This document shows, piece by piece, positions 28,801 through 35,749 of a stretch of 64,000 bases of DNA. The position numbers and the translations under genes were made by a program. Origin of the DNA: DASUCS01 sp041166385. Its GTDB lineage: Bacteria; Actinomycetota; Acidimicrobiia; Acidimicrobiales; JACDCH01. Each line of letters begins with the position of its first letter. Position 1 is the stretch's first letter. Where the stretch lies: the NCBI GenBank assembly GCA_041166385.1, contig JBEEFW010000166.1, forward strand, positions 1 through 64,000. Reading direction: 5' to 3'. The notes below the pieces were generated by a model. The model was not told the origin of the DNA and made no database searches. It saw nothing but the letters and a program-made list of their open reading frames with translations.

Positions 28801-29489
28801 CGGAAGACAAGTGGGGGCAGACCAGCGGGCTCACGCTCCTGTTGCCGCACGGGTACGAGGGCCAAGGGCCCGAACACAGCTCAGCGCGGATCGAGCGCTT
28901 CCTCACGATGGCGGCGGAGGACAACATCCAAGTCGCCAACGCGACGACAGCCGCCCAGTACTTCCACCTCCTGCGCCGGCAGATGCATCGCGACGTCCGC
29001 AAGCCGCTCGTGATCTTCACGCCGAAGTCGTTGCTGCGGGCCAAGCAAGCTCGGTCGAAGGTCGACGACCTCACGCACGGTTCGTTTCTGGAAGTTCTCG
29101 ACGACCCGACGTTCAGCGGCGATCCCGAGTCCGTGCAGCGAGTCGTGCTCGCGTCGGGAAAGGTGGCGTACGACGCGATCGCCAAGCGCGACGAGATCGG
29201 TGCGCCGGTCGTGGTGTTGCGCGTGGAGCAGCTGTATCCATGGCCCTCCGACTATCTGGCGGAGGCGCTGTCGAAGTACACCAACGCGCGTGAGTTGGTC
29301 TGGTTGCAGGAGGAGCCCGAGAACATGGGCGCCTGGAACTTCGTGAAGGGCCGTCTCTACGAGGCGCTGGCCGACGAGTACACGATCAAGCGCGTGAGCC
29401 GCTTCGAATCCGGCAGCCCGGCGGTCGGCTCCCACGCGGTCCACGTCCAGGAACAAGAAGAGATCGTCGACACCGCCCTCAAGGTCTGA
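25872..29489 (+). CDS. kgd: Multifunctional 2-oxoglutarate dehydrogenase E1/E2 (Kgd/OdhA type)
   Basis: This 1205-aa protein is the actinobacterial fusion of a succinyltransferase (E2) catalytic domain and 2-oxoglutarate dehydrogenase E1, the TCA-cycle step from 2-oxoglutarate to succinyl-CoA. An E1-type N-terminal segment (GPNEWLVDEMYEQYLADP) and an Ala/Pro/Glu/Lys linker lead to the E2 core (about 105-350) with TSTYDHRIIQGAESG, DHR at 302-304. The E1 part follows from about 380, with NPSHLETVDPVV, GHNEGDDPSYTQP and GQDTRRGTFSQRHS. There is no lipoyl domain, as in Mycobacterium Kgd, so lipoyl groups must come from another E2 protein. Confidence 0.95.
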   Translation: MGEDRDTSNALGPNEWLVDEMYEQYLADPKSVSSSWQEFFEDYRRDQHEPVAAAAAPTAVPVERAAPEQKTEAPQAEKPAKPAKAEEEGQPLRGAAARIVSNMEESLKVPTATSFREVPARLLEVNRSVINGYLARTRGGKVSFTHLIGFAVVRAIAEAVPAMNSTFVKGADDAPRVVHHEHIGLGIAVDMEKSDGSRTLLVPVIRDADTLDFRSFWGAYEDLIRKVRSNKISPDDFAGATISLTNPGTIGTVQSVPRLMPGQGAIVGVGALDYPAAYQGADPAALAELGVSKVLVLTSTYDHRIIQGAESGLFLKRVHELLLGADGFYDNVFRSLGVPYEAVQWRRDVNPVDRDQAMLEKQMAVDTLIRVYRVRGHLIADLDPLASKEPHMFNELDPATYGLTIWDLEREFLTNGLAGTERMKLGDILRLLRDAYCRTIGIEYMHIQELQEQHWIQEHVEGVQSELSPEDQRHILDRLNASEAFETFLATKYVGQKRFGLQGAESAIPTLDAIIEQAADADLDGVVMGMTHRGRLNVLANIVGKSYDQIFKEFEGAVDPESTQGSGDVKYHLGQSGKFVSRSGKEIEVELSANPSHLETVDPVVVGMARAKQDLINDPGSFSVLPLLVHGDAAFAGQGVVAETLQLGMIKGYRVGGTIHLVINNQLGFTTPPESARSSEYPTDVAKMVQAPILHVNGDDPEACVRVARLAFDYRQRFGKDVVIDMICYRRLGHNEGDDPSYTQPIMYKRIEAKRSVRKLYTESLVKRGDISIEEAEHALDDFQSKLQGALDQTRSHAPEAGIKAKPPPAPIGCLPRVDTSVPRETIDRIYDVLSSVPEGFTMHPKLAKQFEARTKMFREDGEVDWALGEAMAFGSLLLEGHDLRVAGQDTRRGTFSQRHSVLVDYETGAEWAPLAHLDPDQAKFWIYDSLLSEYAAVGFEYGYSVANPAAFVAWEAQFGDFVNGAQIILDQYLVAAEDKWGQTSGLTLLLPHGYEGQGPEHSSARIERFLTMAAEDNIQVANATTAAQYFHLLRRQMHRDVRKPLVIFTPKSLLRAKQARSKVDDLTHGSFLEVLDDPTFSGDPESVQRVVLASGKVAYDAIAKRDEIGAPVVVLRVEQLYPWPSDYLAEALSKYTNARELVWLQEEPENMGAWNFVKGRLYEALADEYTIKRVSRFESGSPAVGSHAVHVQEQEEIVDTALKV

Positions 29490-29544
29490 CCTGCCGGTCC
29501 TGGCGCGTCGTGCTCGACGGTGGCTCACGCGCGAGAGTGCGGGG

Positions 29545-29835
29545 ATGGGTTTGCGCCAAGTCCTGTTCAATCTGCTCAACCGCGGAACACCGCAGGACGC
29601 AGACCCGGAAGCGACGATCGAGATTGCCGACGTCCCGCTCTCTCAGGGACCCCTGCTGGTGCAAGCGCTCGAGACGAACGGCATCGCCGCGTCCGGCGTC
29701 GAGTCATACGACCTCGCCACAGGCGTGAGAACTCGGATGCGGATCATGATTCGACAAGGAGCTGCGCAGGAGGCGAGAGCAATCGTCGATGACGTGACGA
29801 CTCACGACTCCCAGGGGCCTACCCAGCCGCGCTGA
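29545..29835 (+). CDS. Small protein, DUF2007-like
   Basis: This 96-aa protein has a single alpha/beta module (ADVPLSQGPLLVQALETNGI, then ARAIVDDV) that resembles the small DUF2007 fold, in which an opening strand and helix scan for proximity and an alternating C-terminal helix packs behind. The similarity is by pattern only. The N-terminus MGLRQVLFNLLNRG is amphipathic. There are no Cys or catalytic signatures. It lies 55 nt after kgd and may be expressed with it. Function is unknown. Confidence 0.6.
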   Translation: MGLRQVLFNLLNRGTPQDADPEATIEIADVPLSQGPLLVQALETNGIAASGVESYDLATGVRTRMRIMIRQGAAQEARAIVDDVTTHDSQGPTQPR

Positions 29836-29870
29836 CAGCACTTCTCCGCGCGCCAGGCACGGTCTGAGCG

Positions 29871-30251
29871 ATGATGCGCGTCGTGCCCGAGGAGCATTCC
29901 CACCCGGTGCCGGAAGGCCGAGCGTTCTGGTGGAGTGAGCGGCTGTGGGAGCTCGCACGCGGGCTACCTGTCGTGCGCGTGGCGATCGACGACATCAAAG
30001 AGCTCGACATGGACTGCTGGTTCGACGGAGCACCAGCCACCTGTCGCTTGGTCGCCGATCACGCCCGACGAATCCAGAACGCGGACCTCTCGCATCCGGT
30101 CATCCTCGCCTCCGACGGTCATCTCATGGATGGCGGCCACCGGATCGCAAAGGCATGGCTTCAGGGAGCGGCCGAGGTCGACGCGGTGCGTTTCACCGTG
30201 GATCCTGAGCCCGACTGGATCATCGACGACGAACCTCGTCGCCAGGCGTAG
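29871..30251 (+). CDS. Small ParB/sulfiredoxin-like protein
   Basis: I infer a ParB-N-terminal/sulfiredoxin-like fold for this 126-aa protein from HPVILASDGHLMDGGHRIAKAWLQG near residue 77, where the DGGHR phrase takes the place of the nucleotide-binding GxxR motif of that superfamily. The protein lacks the helix-turn-helix part of true ParB and is unlikely to be a partition protein. Starts at 29871 and 29874 are both ATG. Its end (30251) is followed by the kinase remnant on the other strand. Confidence 0.6.
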   Translation: MMRVVPEEHSHPVPEGRAFWWSERLWELARGLPVVRVAIDDIKELDMDCWFDGAPATCRLVADHARRIQNADLSHPVILASDGHLMDGGHRIAKAWLQGAAEVDAVRFTVDPEPDWIIDDEPRRQA

Positions 30252-30269
30252 TCGGGCTGTTGACGGTTT

Positions 30270-30476
30270 GGCGCGTCCGCGCATCCTCTGCCGAGCCATC
30301 CGAGGGTCGACGTGGCAGTGCGCGATGCGCAGATCAGCCACCTCCGTGAGCGGCTGCAGGTGCGGCGTCCAGACTTTGTCTCGGAATGCAGCCTCGGCGA
30401 CGACGGTGACTCCGGCCTCCAGCAGGAGGCGCAGGACCCCGAAGAACAGGGGAAAGGTTCGTCGGGTGAGCGCGTG
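30270..30476 (-). pseudogene. Internal fragment of a P-loop (AAA_33-like) small-molecule kinase
   Basis: The minus strand in one frame reads TRRTFPLFFGVLRLLLEAG, then VTVVAEAAFRDKVW, then LRIAHCHVDPRMARQRM. This is the middle part of a zeta-toxin/chloramphenicol-phosphotransferase-like kinase as found in many actinobacteria. An in-frame TGA at 30479-30477 precedes it and no P-loop is found upstream; there the repeat element at 30489-30613 begins. The C-terminal third is also missing. I read it as a gene remnant. The remaining part of the gap 30252-30637 holds only the repeat element. Confidence 0.6.
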
Positions 30477-30488
30477 TCACCGGCGGAC

Positions 30489-30613
30489 TCTTGGCGCAGT
30501 TCACGACCGAACCTGTCGCCATCCGCGCCAATAGTCGACCGGGGTCAACTCATGGCGCGAACAGCGACATCTCGCGTCGCCAACGGTCCAAAGTGGCGCG
30601 CTCGAATGCCGGG
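30489..30613 (+). repeat. Intergenic inverted-arm repeat element, copy B
   Basis: This is the second copy of the element at 17670-17792, here on the plus strand. The left arm (about 30490-30533) is an imperfect inverted copy of the right arm (about 30551-30597); both read TGGCGCGRAYRGCGAC outward from the centre. It abuts the truncated 5' side of the kinase remnant at 30270-30476 and ends 25 bp before the HAD gene stop. Confidence 0.75.
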
Positions 30614-30637
30614 TGCGGGGCGGGTGCGGCAGGGTCG

Positions 30638-31267
30638 CTAGCGCAGTGAGAAGCCGACCGCGGCTTCGAGCTCGGCGATTGCTTTGTCGGCGTCGACGAC
30701 CTTGATCGTCGTCATACCCATCGCTGCCGCGGGCTTGAGGTTGATGCCGAGATCGTCGAGGAACACGATCTCCGACGGTTCGACACCGAGCTGCTCGCAC
30801 GCCATCTCGTAGATGCGCGGGTCGGGCTTGCGGATGCCCTCCTTGCTCGATTCGATCACCACGTCGAACAAGTCGTGCACCGCTGACAGCCATGACGGCG
30901 CGCCGGCGTCGTTCATCGCTGCCATGTTGTTGGTGATGAGCCCGGTGCGCAGCCGCTCGTGACAGCGGCCGATGGCCTCGAGCATCTCTGGACGAAGATC
31001 GCCGGCCAGGCAGCCGATGACCTCACGCGCATCGATCGTGTGTCCAGCCCCGAGTGCCTCGCCCTCGTAGGCCTCGCAGAACTCGTCGAAAGTCAGCTCG
31101 TTGCGCTCGTGCCGGGCCCACGCGTTCTCATCGGGATTCGTGGCGTTCAGCCCGCGCAGGAAATCGTCCGGCAGGCCGTGCTCCCGCTCATAGCGGGTGA
31201 ATGCCTCGAACGGGCTCGTCGAGATGACCCCGCCGAAGTCGAACAGGGCCGCTCGGATGCCTGACAC
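30638..31267 (-). CDS. HAD-superfamily hydrolase
   Basis: This 209-aa protein is a HAD subfamily IA phosphatase-like protein close to the epoxide-hydrolase N-domain/ACAD10 type. Motif I is ALFDFGGVI: the nucleophile Asp is kept but the second acid (the +2 Asp) is Gly, which is usual for this subgroup and may mean weak or different chemistry. Motif II is LITNN, motif III the Lys in GIRKPDPRIYEMA, motif IV VFLDDLGIN. The substrate is unknown. GTG 31267 has TACGAT 8 nt upstream. Confidence 0.86.
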   Translation of the reverse strand: MSGIRAALFDFGGVISTSPFEAFTRYEREHGLPDDFLRGLNATNPDENAWARHERNELTFDEFCEAYEGEALGAGHTIDAREVIGCLAGDLRPEMLEAIGRCHERLRTGLITNNMAAMNDAGAPSWLSAVHDLFDVVIESSKEGIRKPDPRIYEMACEQLGVEPSEIVFLDDLGINLKPAAAMGMTTIKVVDADKAIAELEAAVGFSLR

Positions 31268-31275
31268 GGCGGCGC

Positions 31276-31281
31276 ATCGTA
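31276..31281 (-). promoter_or_regulatory. -10 box of the HAD gene, leaderless type
   Basis: TACGAT on the minus strand is followed by 8 nt and then GTG 31267. Confidence 0.5.
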
Positions 31282-31318
31282 GGGTGATCGCTCGATCACA
31301 GGACAGGCGGGGTGCGCA

Positions 31319-32323
31319 ATGAGCGACTTTTCACAGGGCGAGGGATGGTGGCAGGCGTCGGACGGCAAGTGGTATCCGCCGGAGTCCGCGCCGCCGGGCT
31401 TCGCCGCGCCGTCGACACCGGACTACACGGCGCCGCTGCCGACGGCCCCCGTGCCCACGGGACCAGCGCCGATGGGGCCTCCGCCGATGGGACCACCGCC
31501 GATGGGACCACCAGCCGGCGGACCGGCACCGATGGGACCCGCTCCGACGCCGGCGAAGTCGGGTCTCGGCACGGGACCGATCGTCGCCATCGTGGTGGCG
31601 GCCGTCGTGATCATCGGGGCGATCGTGTTCTTCGCCACGAGCGGGGGTGGCGACAAGAAGAACGTGGCGGCGACATCGAGCTCATCCAGCAAGTCCTCCT
31701 CCTCGTCGTCGAAGTCGAACTCGTCGACCTCGTTCGGTTCCTCGGGTTCGGCCTTCAGTGGCGCGCCGAATGTGGTGGCGCCTACGGGCTTCAAGGTCTT
31801 CTCGAACGACGCCGACCGCTTCGCGCTCGCCCTCCCCGAGTCGTACAACGTGGTCGATGCGTCATCGGGCAACATCGATGACGTCATCGACGAGCTCGCG
31901 GCGAACAACCCTCAGCTGGCCAGCATGGCGGACCAGATCAAGAGCGTCTTCAGGAGCGGAGGCAAGCTCGTCGCGATCGATCCCGTTGCGTCCAACGGGT
32001 TCAGTGACAACGTGAACCTTCTCGAGGCGCCTGGTGCCGGCACGGATCTGACGAGCAAGGCGGCCCAGGACCAGCTCCAACAGCAGCTGGAGACCTTTGC
32101 GTCGAACGTCGCGTTCGACACGCGGGTGGTGCACGGCCGAACGATCCTGACGGACAGCTACGAGGGAACGCTGAATGGCCCTGACGGGACGCCCGTATCG
32201 TTCTTCGGTCGTCAGGCTTACGTCCTGGCGGCGGGCAAGCTCTGGGTGATCACGGTCTCGACCGGTACTGATGACGGGACGATCTTCGACAAGATCGTGT
32301 CGTCGTTCGACGTGAACGAGTAA
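31319..32323 (+). CDS. DUF2510 single-pass membrane protein
   Basis: The 334-aa protein opens with a DUF2510 motif, GWWQASDGKWYPPES, common in actinobacterial membrane proteins. A Pro/Gly/Met repeat (APMGPPPMGPPPMGPP, residues 50-75), one membrane helix (87-106), a Ser/Lys low-complexity linker (115-145) and an external domain of about 180 residues follow. The external part is LpqN/PsbP-like in rhythm (FALALPESYNVVD, VFRSGGKLVAID, KIVSSFDV) but the match is weak. Function is unknown. It converges with the M20 peptidase gene. Confidence 0.72.
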   Translation: MSDFSQGEGWWQASDGKWYPPESAPPGFAAPSTPDYTAPLPTAPVPTGPAPMGPPPMGPPPMGPPAGGPAPMGPAPTPAKSGLGTGPIVAIVVAAVVIIGAIVFFATSGGGDKKNVAATSSSSSKSSSSSSKSNSSTSFGSSGSAFSGAPNVVAPTGFKVFSNDADRFALALPESYNVVDASSGNIDDVIDELAANNPQLASMADQIKSVFRSGGKLVAIDPVASNGFSDNVNLLEAPGAGTDLTSKAAQDQLQQQLETFASNVAFDTRVVHGRTILTDSYEGTLNGPDGTPVSFFGRQAYVLAAGKLWVITVSTGTDDGTIFDKIVSSFDVNE

Positions 32324-32329
32324 CGGTCG

Positions 32330-33682
32330 CTAACCGACCAACAGGTCGCGGGCGACCGCTTCCCACATCGCCGTCGACAAGCGGAGTGACTCGACGTCGA
32401 CCCGTTCGTCGTCGCCATGGAACATCACGCCGTAGTCCTCGATGCTCAACGCGGTGCTGAAGAGTCCGAAGCCGTACGACGTGGAGCCGGCGCGACGGAA
32501 GAACCGCGCGTCGGTCGCGCCGACCGTCAGGAACGGTACGGTCGCTGAGTCTTCGTAGAACAACTTGGTGACGCGGCTCAGCGAATCCCACAGCGGCGTG
32601 TCCATCGGTGAAGCCGTCGACGGATCGTCGTGCGCACGCACGACTTCGACCACGCCCGCCAGATCGCCGAGCGCCTCGTCGAGCAGCGCGTGCACCTCTT
32701 CTGCTGTCTGGCCGGGCAGCGTCCGCACGTCGACCTCGAGGTCGACGGTGTCGGGGATCACGTTGGTCTTCGAGCCACCGTGGATCACCGTCGGCGCAAA
32801 CGTCGTGTGCGTGCATGCGTGGAACTGCCGGCCCATGCCGAGGGGGAGCGCATCGCACAGCTCGAGGAAGCCCTCCTCCTTCAGCAATGGCTCGGTGAAT
32901 TCGGCGGGGTAGCCGACCGATTCGACGAACCGGCGCCACACGTCGTGGAGCACCGTCGGCGGCCGGAACTCGGCGAGCCGGCGCACGACCTCGGCAGCAG
33001 TGACGAGTGCGTTGTCGGTGCGGAACGGCTGCGACGCGTGCCCGGCCGTGCCCTTGATCCGGAGCGTGCACCACCAGGTGCCCTTCTCGCCGACGATCAC
33101 GGGGAGCTTGATGCCTTCCGGACTCGGGATCGGGATGCCGCCGGACTCGGTGATGACGTAGTCCGCGGCCACCGCATCGTGCTCGTGGTCGACCAGATGC
33201 TCGGCACCGTAGGAGCCGAGCGCTTCCTCATCGGCGACTGCGAGATAGATCAATGTTCCCCGCGGTGTGAACCCAGATTGCGCCAATCGCTTCGTGGCAA
33301 CCGCCATCGACGCGGTCAGATTCAACATGTCGACCGCACCGCGACCCCACACGTGTGCGCGCCCGTGCTCGTCGTCGACGAGCTCACCACCGAATGGATC
33401 GCGCTGCCAATTCTCTTCATTCGCGGGAACGACATCGGTGTGACCCATCAAGAGCAACGTTGGCGCGTCGGGATCACTGCCTTCGATTCGCGCGACGAGA
33501 TTGCCGCGTCCGGAGATCGCTTCGTAGGTCTCTATGTCCAGTCCGGTATCGCCGAGGTAGTTCGAAAGGACATCAACGCTGCGCGTTTCATGTCCTGATT
33601 CTGCCGTTCCATCGTTGACACAAGCGTTGCGAATGAGGTGTTGCAGGAGGTCGACAACCTCTGCAGTTGGTTCGTCATGCAC
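32330..33682 (-). CDS. M20-family metallopeptidase / deacylase
   Basis: This 450-aa protein is a di-zinc M20 hydrolase. Metal and catalytic residues are visible in LLMGHTDVVPAN (His), WGRGAVDMLN (Asp), AVADEEALGSYGAEHL (Glu pair), ESGG and the C-terminal His in VMFHGDDERV. A dimerisation domain is inserted at about residues 185-300. The closest subgroup is the ArgE/DapE/carboxypeptidase-like one acting on N-acyl amino acids or peptides. GTG 33682 is chosen from TACCAT 6 nt upstream and from HDEPTAEVVDLLQHLIR, a usual start for the fold. Confidence 0.9.
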   Translation of the reverse strand: MHDEPTAEVVDLLQHLIRNACVNDGTAESGHETRSVDVLSNYLGDTGLDIETYEAISGRGNLVARIEGSDPDAPTLLLMGHTDVVPANEENWQRDPFGGELVDDEHGRAHVWGRGAVDMLNLTASMAVATKRLAQSGFTPRGTLIYLAVADEEALGSYGAEHLVDHEHDAVAADYVITESGGIPIPSPEGIKLPVIVGEKGTWWCTLRIKGTAGHASQPFRTDNALVTAAEVVRRLAEFRPPTVLHDVWRRFVESVGYPAEFTEPLLKEEGFLELCDALPLGMGRQFHACTHTTFAPTVIHGGSKTNVIPDTVDLEVDVRTLPGQTAEEVHALLDEALGDLAGVVEVVRAHDDPSTASPMDTPLWDSLSRVTKLFYEDSATVPFLTVGATDARFFRRAGSTSYGFGLFSTALSIEDYGVMFHGDDERVDVESLRLSTAMWEAVARDLLVG

Positions 33683-33688
33683 GTCGCG

Positions 33689-33694
33689 ATGGTA
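33689..33694 (-). promoter_or_regulatory. -10 box of the M20 gene, leaderless type
   Basis: TACCAT on the minus strand is followed by 6 nt and then GTG 33682. Confidence 0.5.
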
Positions 33695-33761
33695 GATCGC
33701 GCGTACAATTCGTGAACGATCCCCGACAAAGGCGTGAATGTTTGCTTGACTTGTGCCCGAG

Positions 33762-35087
33762 ATGAAGAGAAAACATGTCGTGGTGGATGGCTCGAACATC
33801 GCGACGGAAGGGCGCGCCGCGCCAAGTCTTGCGCAGCTCGACGACGCGGTGCGCGCTCTGCTCGCCGAATATCCGTACGAACATGCGACTGTGGTCGTCG
33901 ATGCAACGTTCGGTCATCGCATCGATGCCAAGGAGCACAAGGCCTATGAAGAGGCCGCGCTCAACGGTGAGCTCGTGACGCCCCCGGCGGGTGCAATCGG
34001 TCGCGGCGACGCGTTCGTTCTGCAGATTGCGGATCGCGCGACCGCCGATGTTTTCTCCAATGACTCGTTCCAGGAATTCCACGGCCAGTACCCGTGGCTG
34101 TTCGACGAAGGACGACTCATCGGAGGCAAGCCCGTACAAAATGTCGGTTGGGTGTTCGTGCTGCGGGCGCCGGTTCGCGGTCCCACGAGTCGCCGAGCGG
34201 TCCGCGACGCCCGTAAGACCACGTCGCCTTCGAACACCGCACCCGCGAAGAAGGAGCCTGTGAAGGCGAAGGCGGCGCCGGCCAAGACGGCGAAGCCTGC
34301 GCCGAAACCGGCAGCCAAAGCGTCGCTCGCGTCTGCGCCGGTCGCCAAGACGACGGAATCGCGCACGCGGCGCCGGCGTCCGGCAACGAACGGCGAGCCG
34401 ATCAACGACCAGATGGTGTACGCCGCGTTCGTCGTCGATCACCCCGTCGGGGCCGTTGTCGATGGCGTCGTCGATCGCTTTTCCTCACACGGCGCCTACG
34501 TCCATGTGGGCGAGGCGCAGTGCTACGTGCCGTTGCGCGAGCTCGGGGATCCACCACCGCGCAGCGCCCGCGAGGTACTCAATCTCGGAGAGACGCGCCC
34601 GTTCACGGTCCAGCGTTTCGATCCCGTTCGCCGCGGGATCGATGTTGTGCCCGTGGGCGGACGGCTCGCCAAGTCCGAAAGCGACAGAAATGTCGTCGAG
34701 GCGGCCGCGAAAGCGGTCGGTAGTAACAACCATGCAACAGACGCCGAGGAGGCGCCCGTGTCCCCTGCCGCCAAGAAAGCTGCCAAGCGTAAGGCTCCGG
34801 CCAAGCGCAAGGCAGCGGCCAAGAAGGCTCCGGCCAAGCGCAAGGCAGCAGCCAAGAAGAAGGCTCCGGCCAAGCGCAAGGCTCCGGCCAAGCGCAAGGC
34901 AGCCAAGAAGAAGGCTCCGGCCAAGCGCAAGGCAGCTGCCAAGCGCAAGGCTCCGGCCAAGCGCAAGGCAGCGAAGCGCAAGGCTCCGGCCAAGCGCAAG
35001 GCTGCCAAGAAGAAGGCTCCGGCCAAGCGCAAGGCTCCGGCCAAGCGCAAGGCAGCCAAGAAGAGGGCTCCGGCCAAGAAGCGTTAA
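33762..35087 (+). CDS. NYN/PIN-type nuclease with S1-like domain and histone-H1-like tail
   Basis: The 441-aa protein has three parts. Residues 4-135 look like a NYN/Zc3h12a-type PIN ribonuclease: HVVVDGSNIATEG (D9), VVVDATF (D47), GRGDAFVLQIADR (D83) and SNDSFQEF (D101) give the acidic set. A Lys/Ala/Pro linker leads to an S1-like OB domain (about 215-300: GVVDRFSSHGAYVHVG). Residues 336-441 are almost only Lys, Arg, Ala and Pro in KRKAPAKRKAA repeats, as in histone H1 and the HupB tail. RNA cleavage with the tail binding nucleic acid is inference. GTG 33753 is an alternative start. Confidence 0.8.
   Translation: MKRKHVVVDGSNIATEGRAAPSLAQLDDAVRALLAEYPYEHATVVVDATFGHRIDAKEHKAYEEAALNGELVTPPAGAIGRGDAFVLQIADRATADVFSNDSFQEFHGQYPWLFDEGRLIGGKPVQNVGWVFVLRAPVRGPTSRRAVRDARKTTSPSNTAPAKKEPVKAKAAPAKTAKPAPKPAAKASLASAPVAKTTESRTRRRRPATNGEPINDQMVYAAFVVDHPVGAVVDGVVDRFSSHGAYVHVGEAQCYVPLRELGDPPPRSAREVLNLGETRPFTVQRFDPVRRGIDVVPVGGRLAKSESDRNVVEAAAKAVGSNNHATDAEEAPVSPAAKKAAKRKAPAKRKAAAKKAPAKRKAAAKKKAPAKRKAPAKRKAAKKKAPAKRKAAAKRKAPAKRKAAKRKAPAKRKAAKKKAPAKRKAPAKRKAAKKRAPAKKR
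34767..35084 (+). repeat. In-frame tandem repeat encoding Lys/Arg/Ala/Pro tail
   Basis: An 18-bp unit, AAGGCTCCGGCCAAGCGC, recurs with variants across about 318 bp, encoding KAPAKR/KAAAKK units. Near-identical DNA makes copy-number change by slippage likely. All of it is in the frame of the nuclease gene. Confidence 0.85.
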
Positions 35088-35114
35088 GCGACGGCCTGGA
35101 TGCTTCATACCGTT

Positions 35115-35150
35115 CCGGGTCCAGACGGGGGTTACTCCGTCTGGGCCCGG
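35115..35150. terminator. Hairpin between convergent genes
   Basis: Positions 35115-35128 pair with 35137-35150 (14 bp, one mismatch) around an 8-nt loop that contains the stop codon of the DsbA-like gene. It lies 28 bp after the nuclease gene stop and could end both transcripts, although no T run follows. Confidence 0.55.
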
Positions 35151-35728
35151 AGACGGGCAACCACTCGTTCGAAGAGTTCTCGAGGCTGAACGCCAGGGAG
35201 TACGAAGTCTCCCGGAAACAGCCATGCGGGTGTCGCGGCAATGCCGTGCTCGTGTGCCGTCTTGACTGACGCCGCCACCGCATCCCGACCCGCCCCGCCG
35301 TCCACCAGCGTCCGTACGTCGTTCGCGCGCTCCCCGACGCTGGTGACGAGCTGGTCGATGACGTCGGCGTCGCCGATGTCGAGTCCGTCCACGAAGTGCG
35401 CCGAGAAGAGCGCCGCGTCGAGCGCCGCGACGGCGGTCGCGTCGATCGATCGCACCACCTCGGTGGTCTCCAATGCTCGCCGGCTGTTGGGCACGTGCGT
35501 CGGCGCCCGGAAGGCGAGCCCGACCGTCTCACACTCGAGCGCGATCGCCGCGTGCAGCCGGCCGAGTCCACCGTCCGGTCGTACCGCTCGACCGCTCTGC
35601 GGAAGATCCGGGTGCAACTCGTAGGGCATCGCCGTCACCGTCACTCCCAACGACTGCAGCAGCGCCGTGCGATCCCTCCCGAGGTAGGCCCAGGGGCAGA
35701 TGTAGTCGCTCCACACGAGTGCGTGCAC
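35132..35728 (-). CDS. DsbA-family (FrnE-like) oxidoreductase
   Basis: This 198-aa cytoplasmic protein has the thioredoxin-fold DsbA/FrnE layout: VWSDYICPWAYLG at the start, an all-helical insert and the cis-Pro loop ATPAWLFPG near residue 160. The active site is CPWA, so the second Cys of CxxC is missing. A disulfide exchange role is less likely than isomerase-like or glutathione/mycothiol-type chemistry, as in HCCA isomerases. GTG 35728 lies only 30 bp from the divergent xthA start and has TAGGTT 7 nt upstream. Confidence 0.85.
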   Translation of the reverse strand: MHALVWSDYICPWAYLGRDRTALLQSLGVTVTAMPYELHPDLPQSGRAVRPDGGLGRLHAAIALECETVGLAFRAPTHVPNSRRALETTEVVRSIDATAVAALDAALFSAHFVDGLDIGDADVIDQLVTSVGERANDVRTLVDGGAGRDAVAASVKTAHEHGIAATPAWLFPGDFVLPGVQPRELFERVVARLRAQTE

Positions 35729-35735
35729 GCCGCGG

Positions 35736-35741
35736 AACCTA
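35736..35741 (-). promoter_or_regulatory. -10 box of the DsbA-like gene
   Basis: TAGGTT on the minus strand is followed by 7 nt and then GTG 35728. It lies 2 bp from the -10 box of the divergent xthA gene. Confidence 0.5.
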
Positions 35742-35743
35742 TC

Positions 35744-35749
35744 TAGAGT
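35744..35749 (+). promoter_or_regulatory. -10 box of xthA
   Basis: TAGAGT is followed by 9 nt and then ATG 35759. The divergent partner box is only 2 bp away. Confidence 0.5.

Noticed and set aside
30312..30641. Plus-strand open frame containing LMARTATSRVANG
   Set aside because: It lies over the kinase remnant and the repeat element, has no domain, and the shared peptide is explained by the repeat.
34485..35225. Minus-strand Leu/Arg/Gly-rich frames across the Lys/Ala tail
   Set aside because: They are antisense of the tandem repeat of the nuclease gene; the compositional bias follows from the 18-bp unit.
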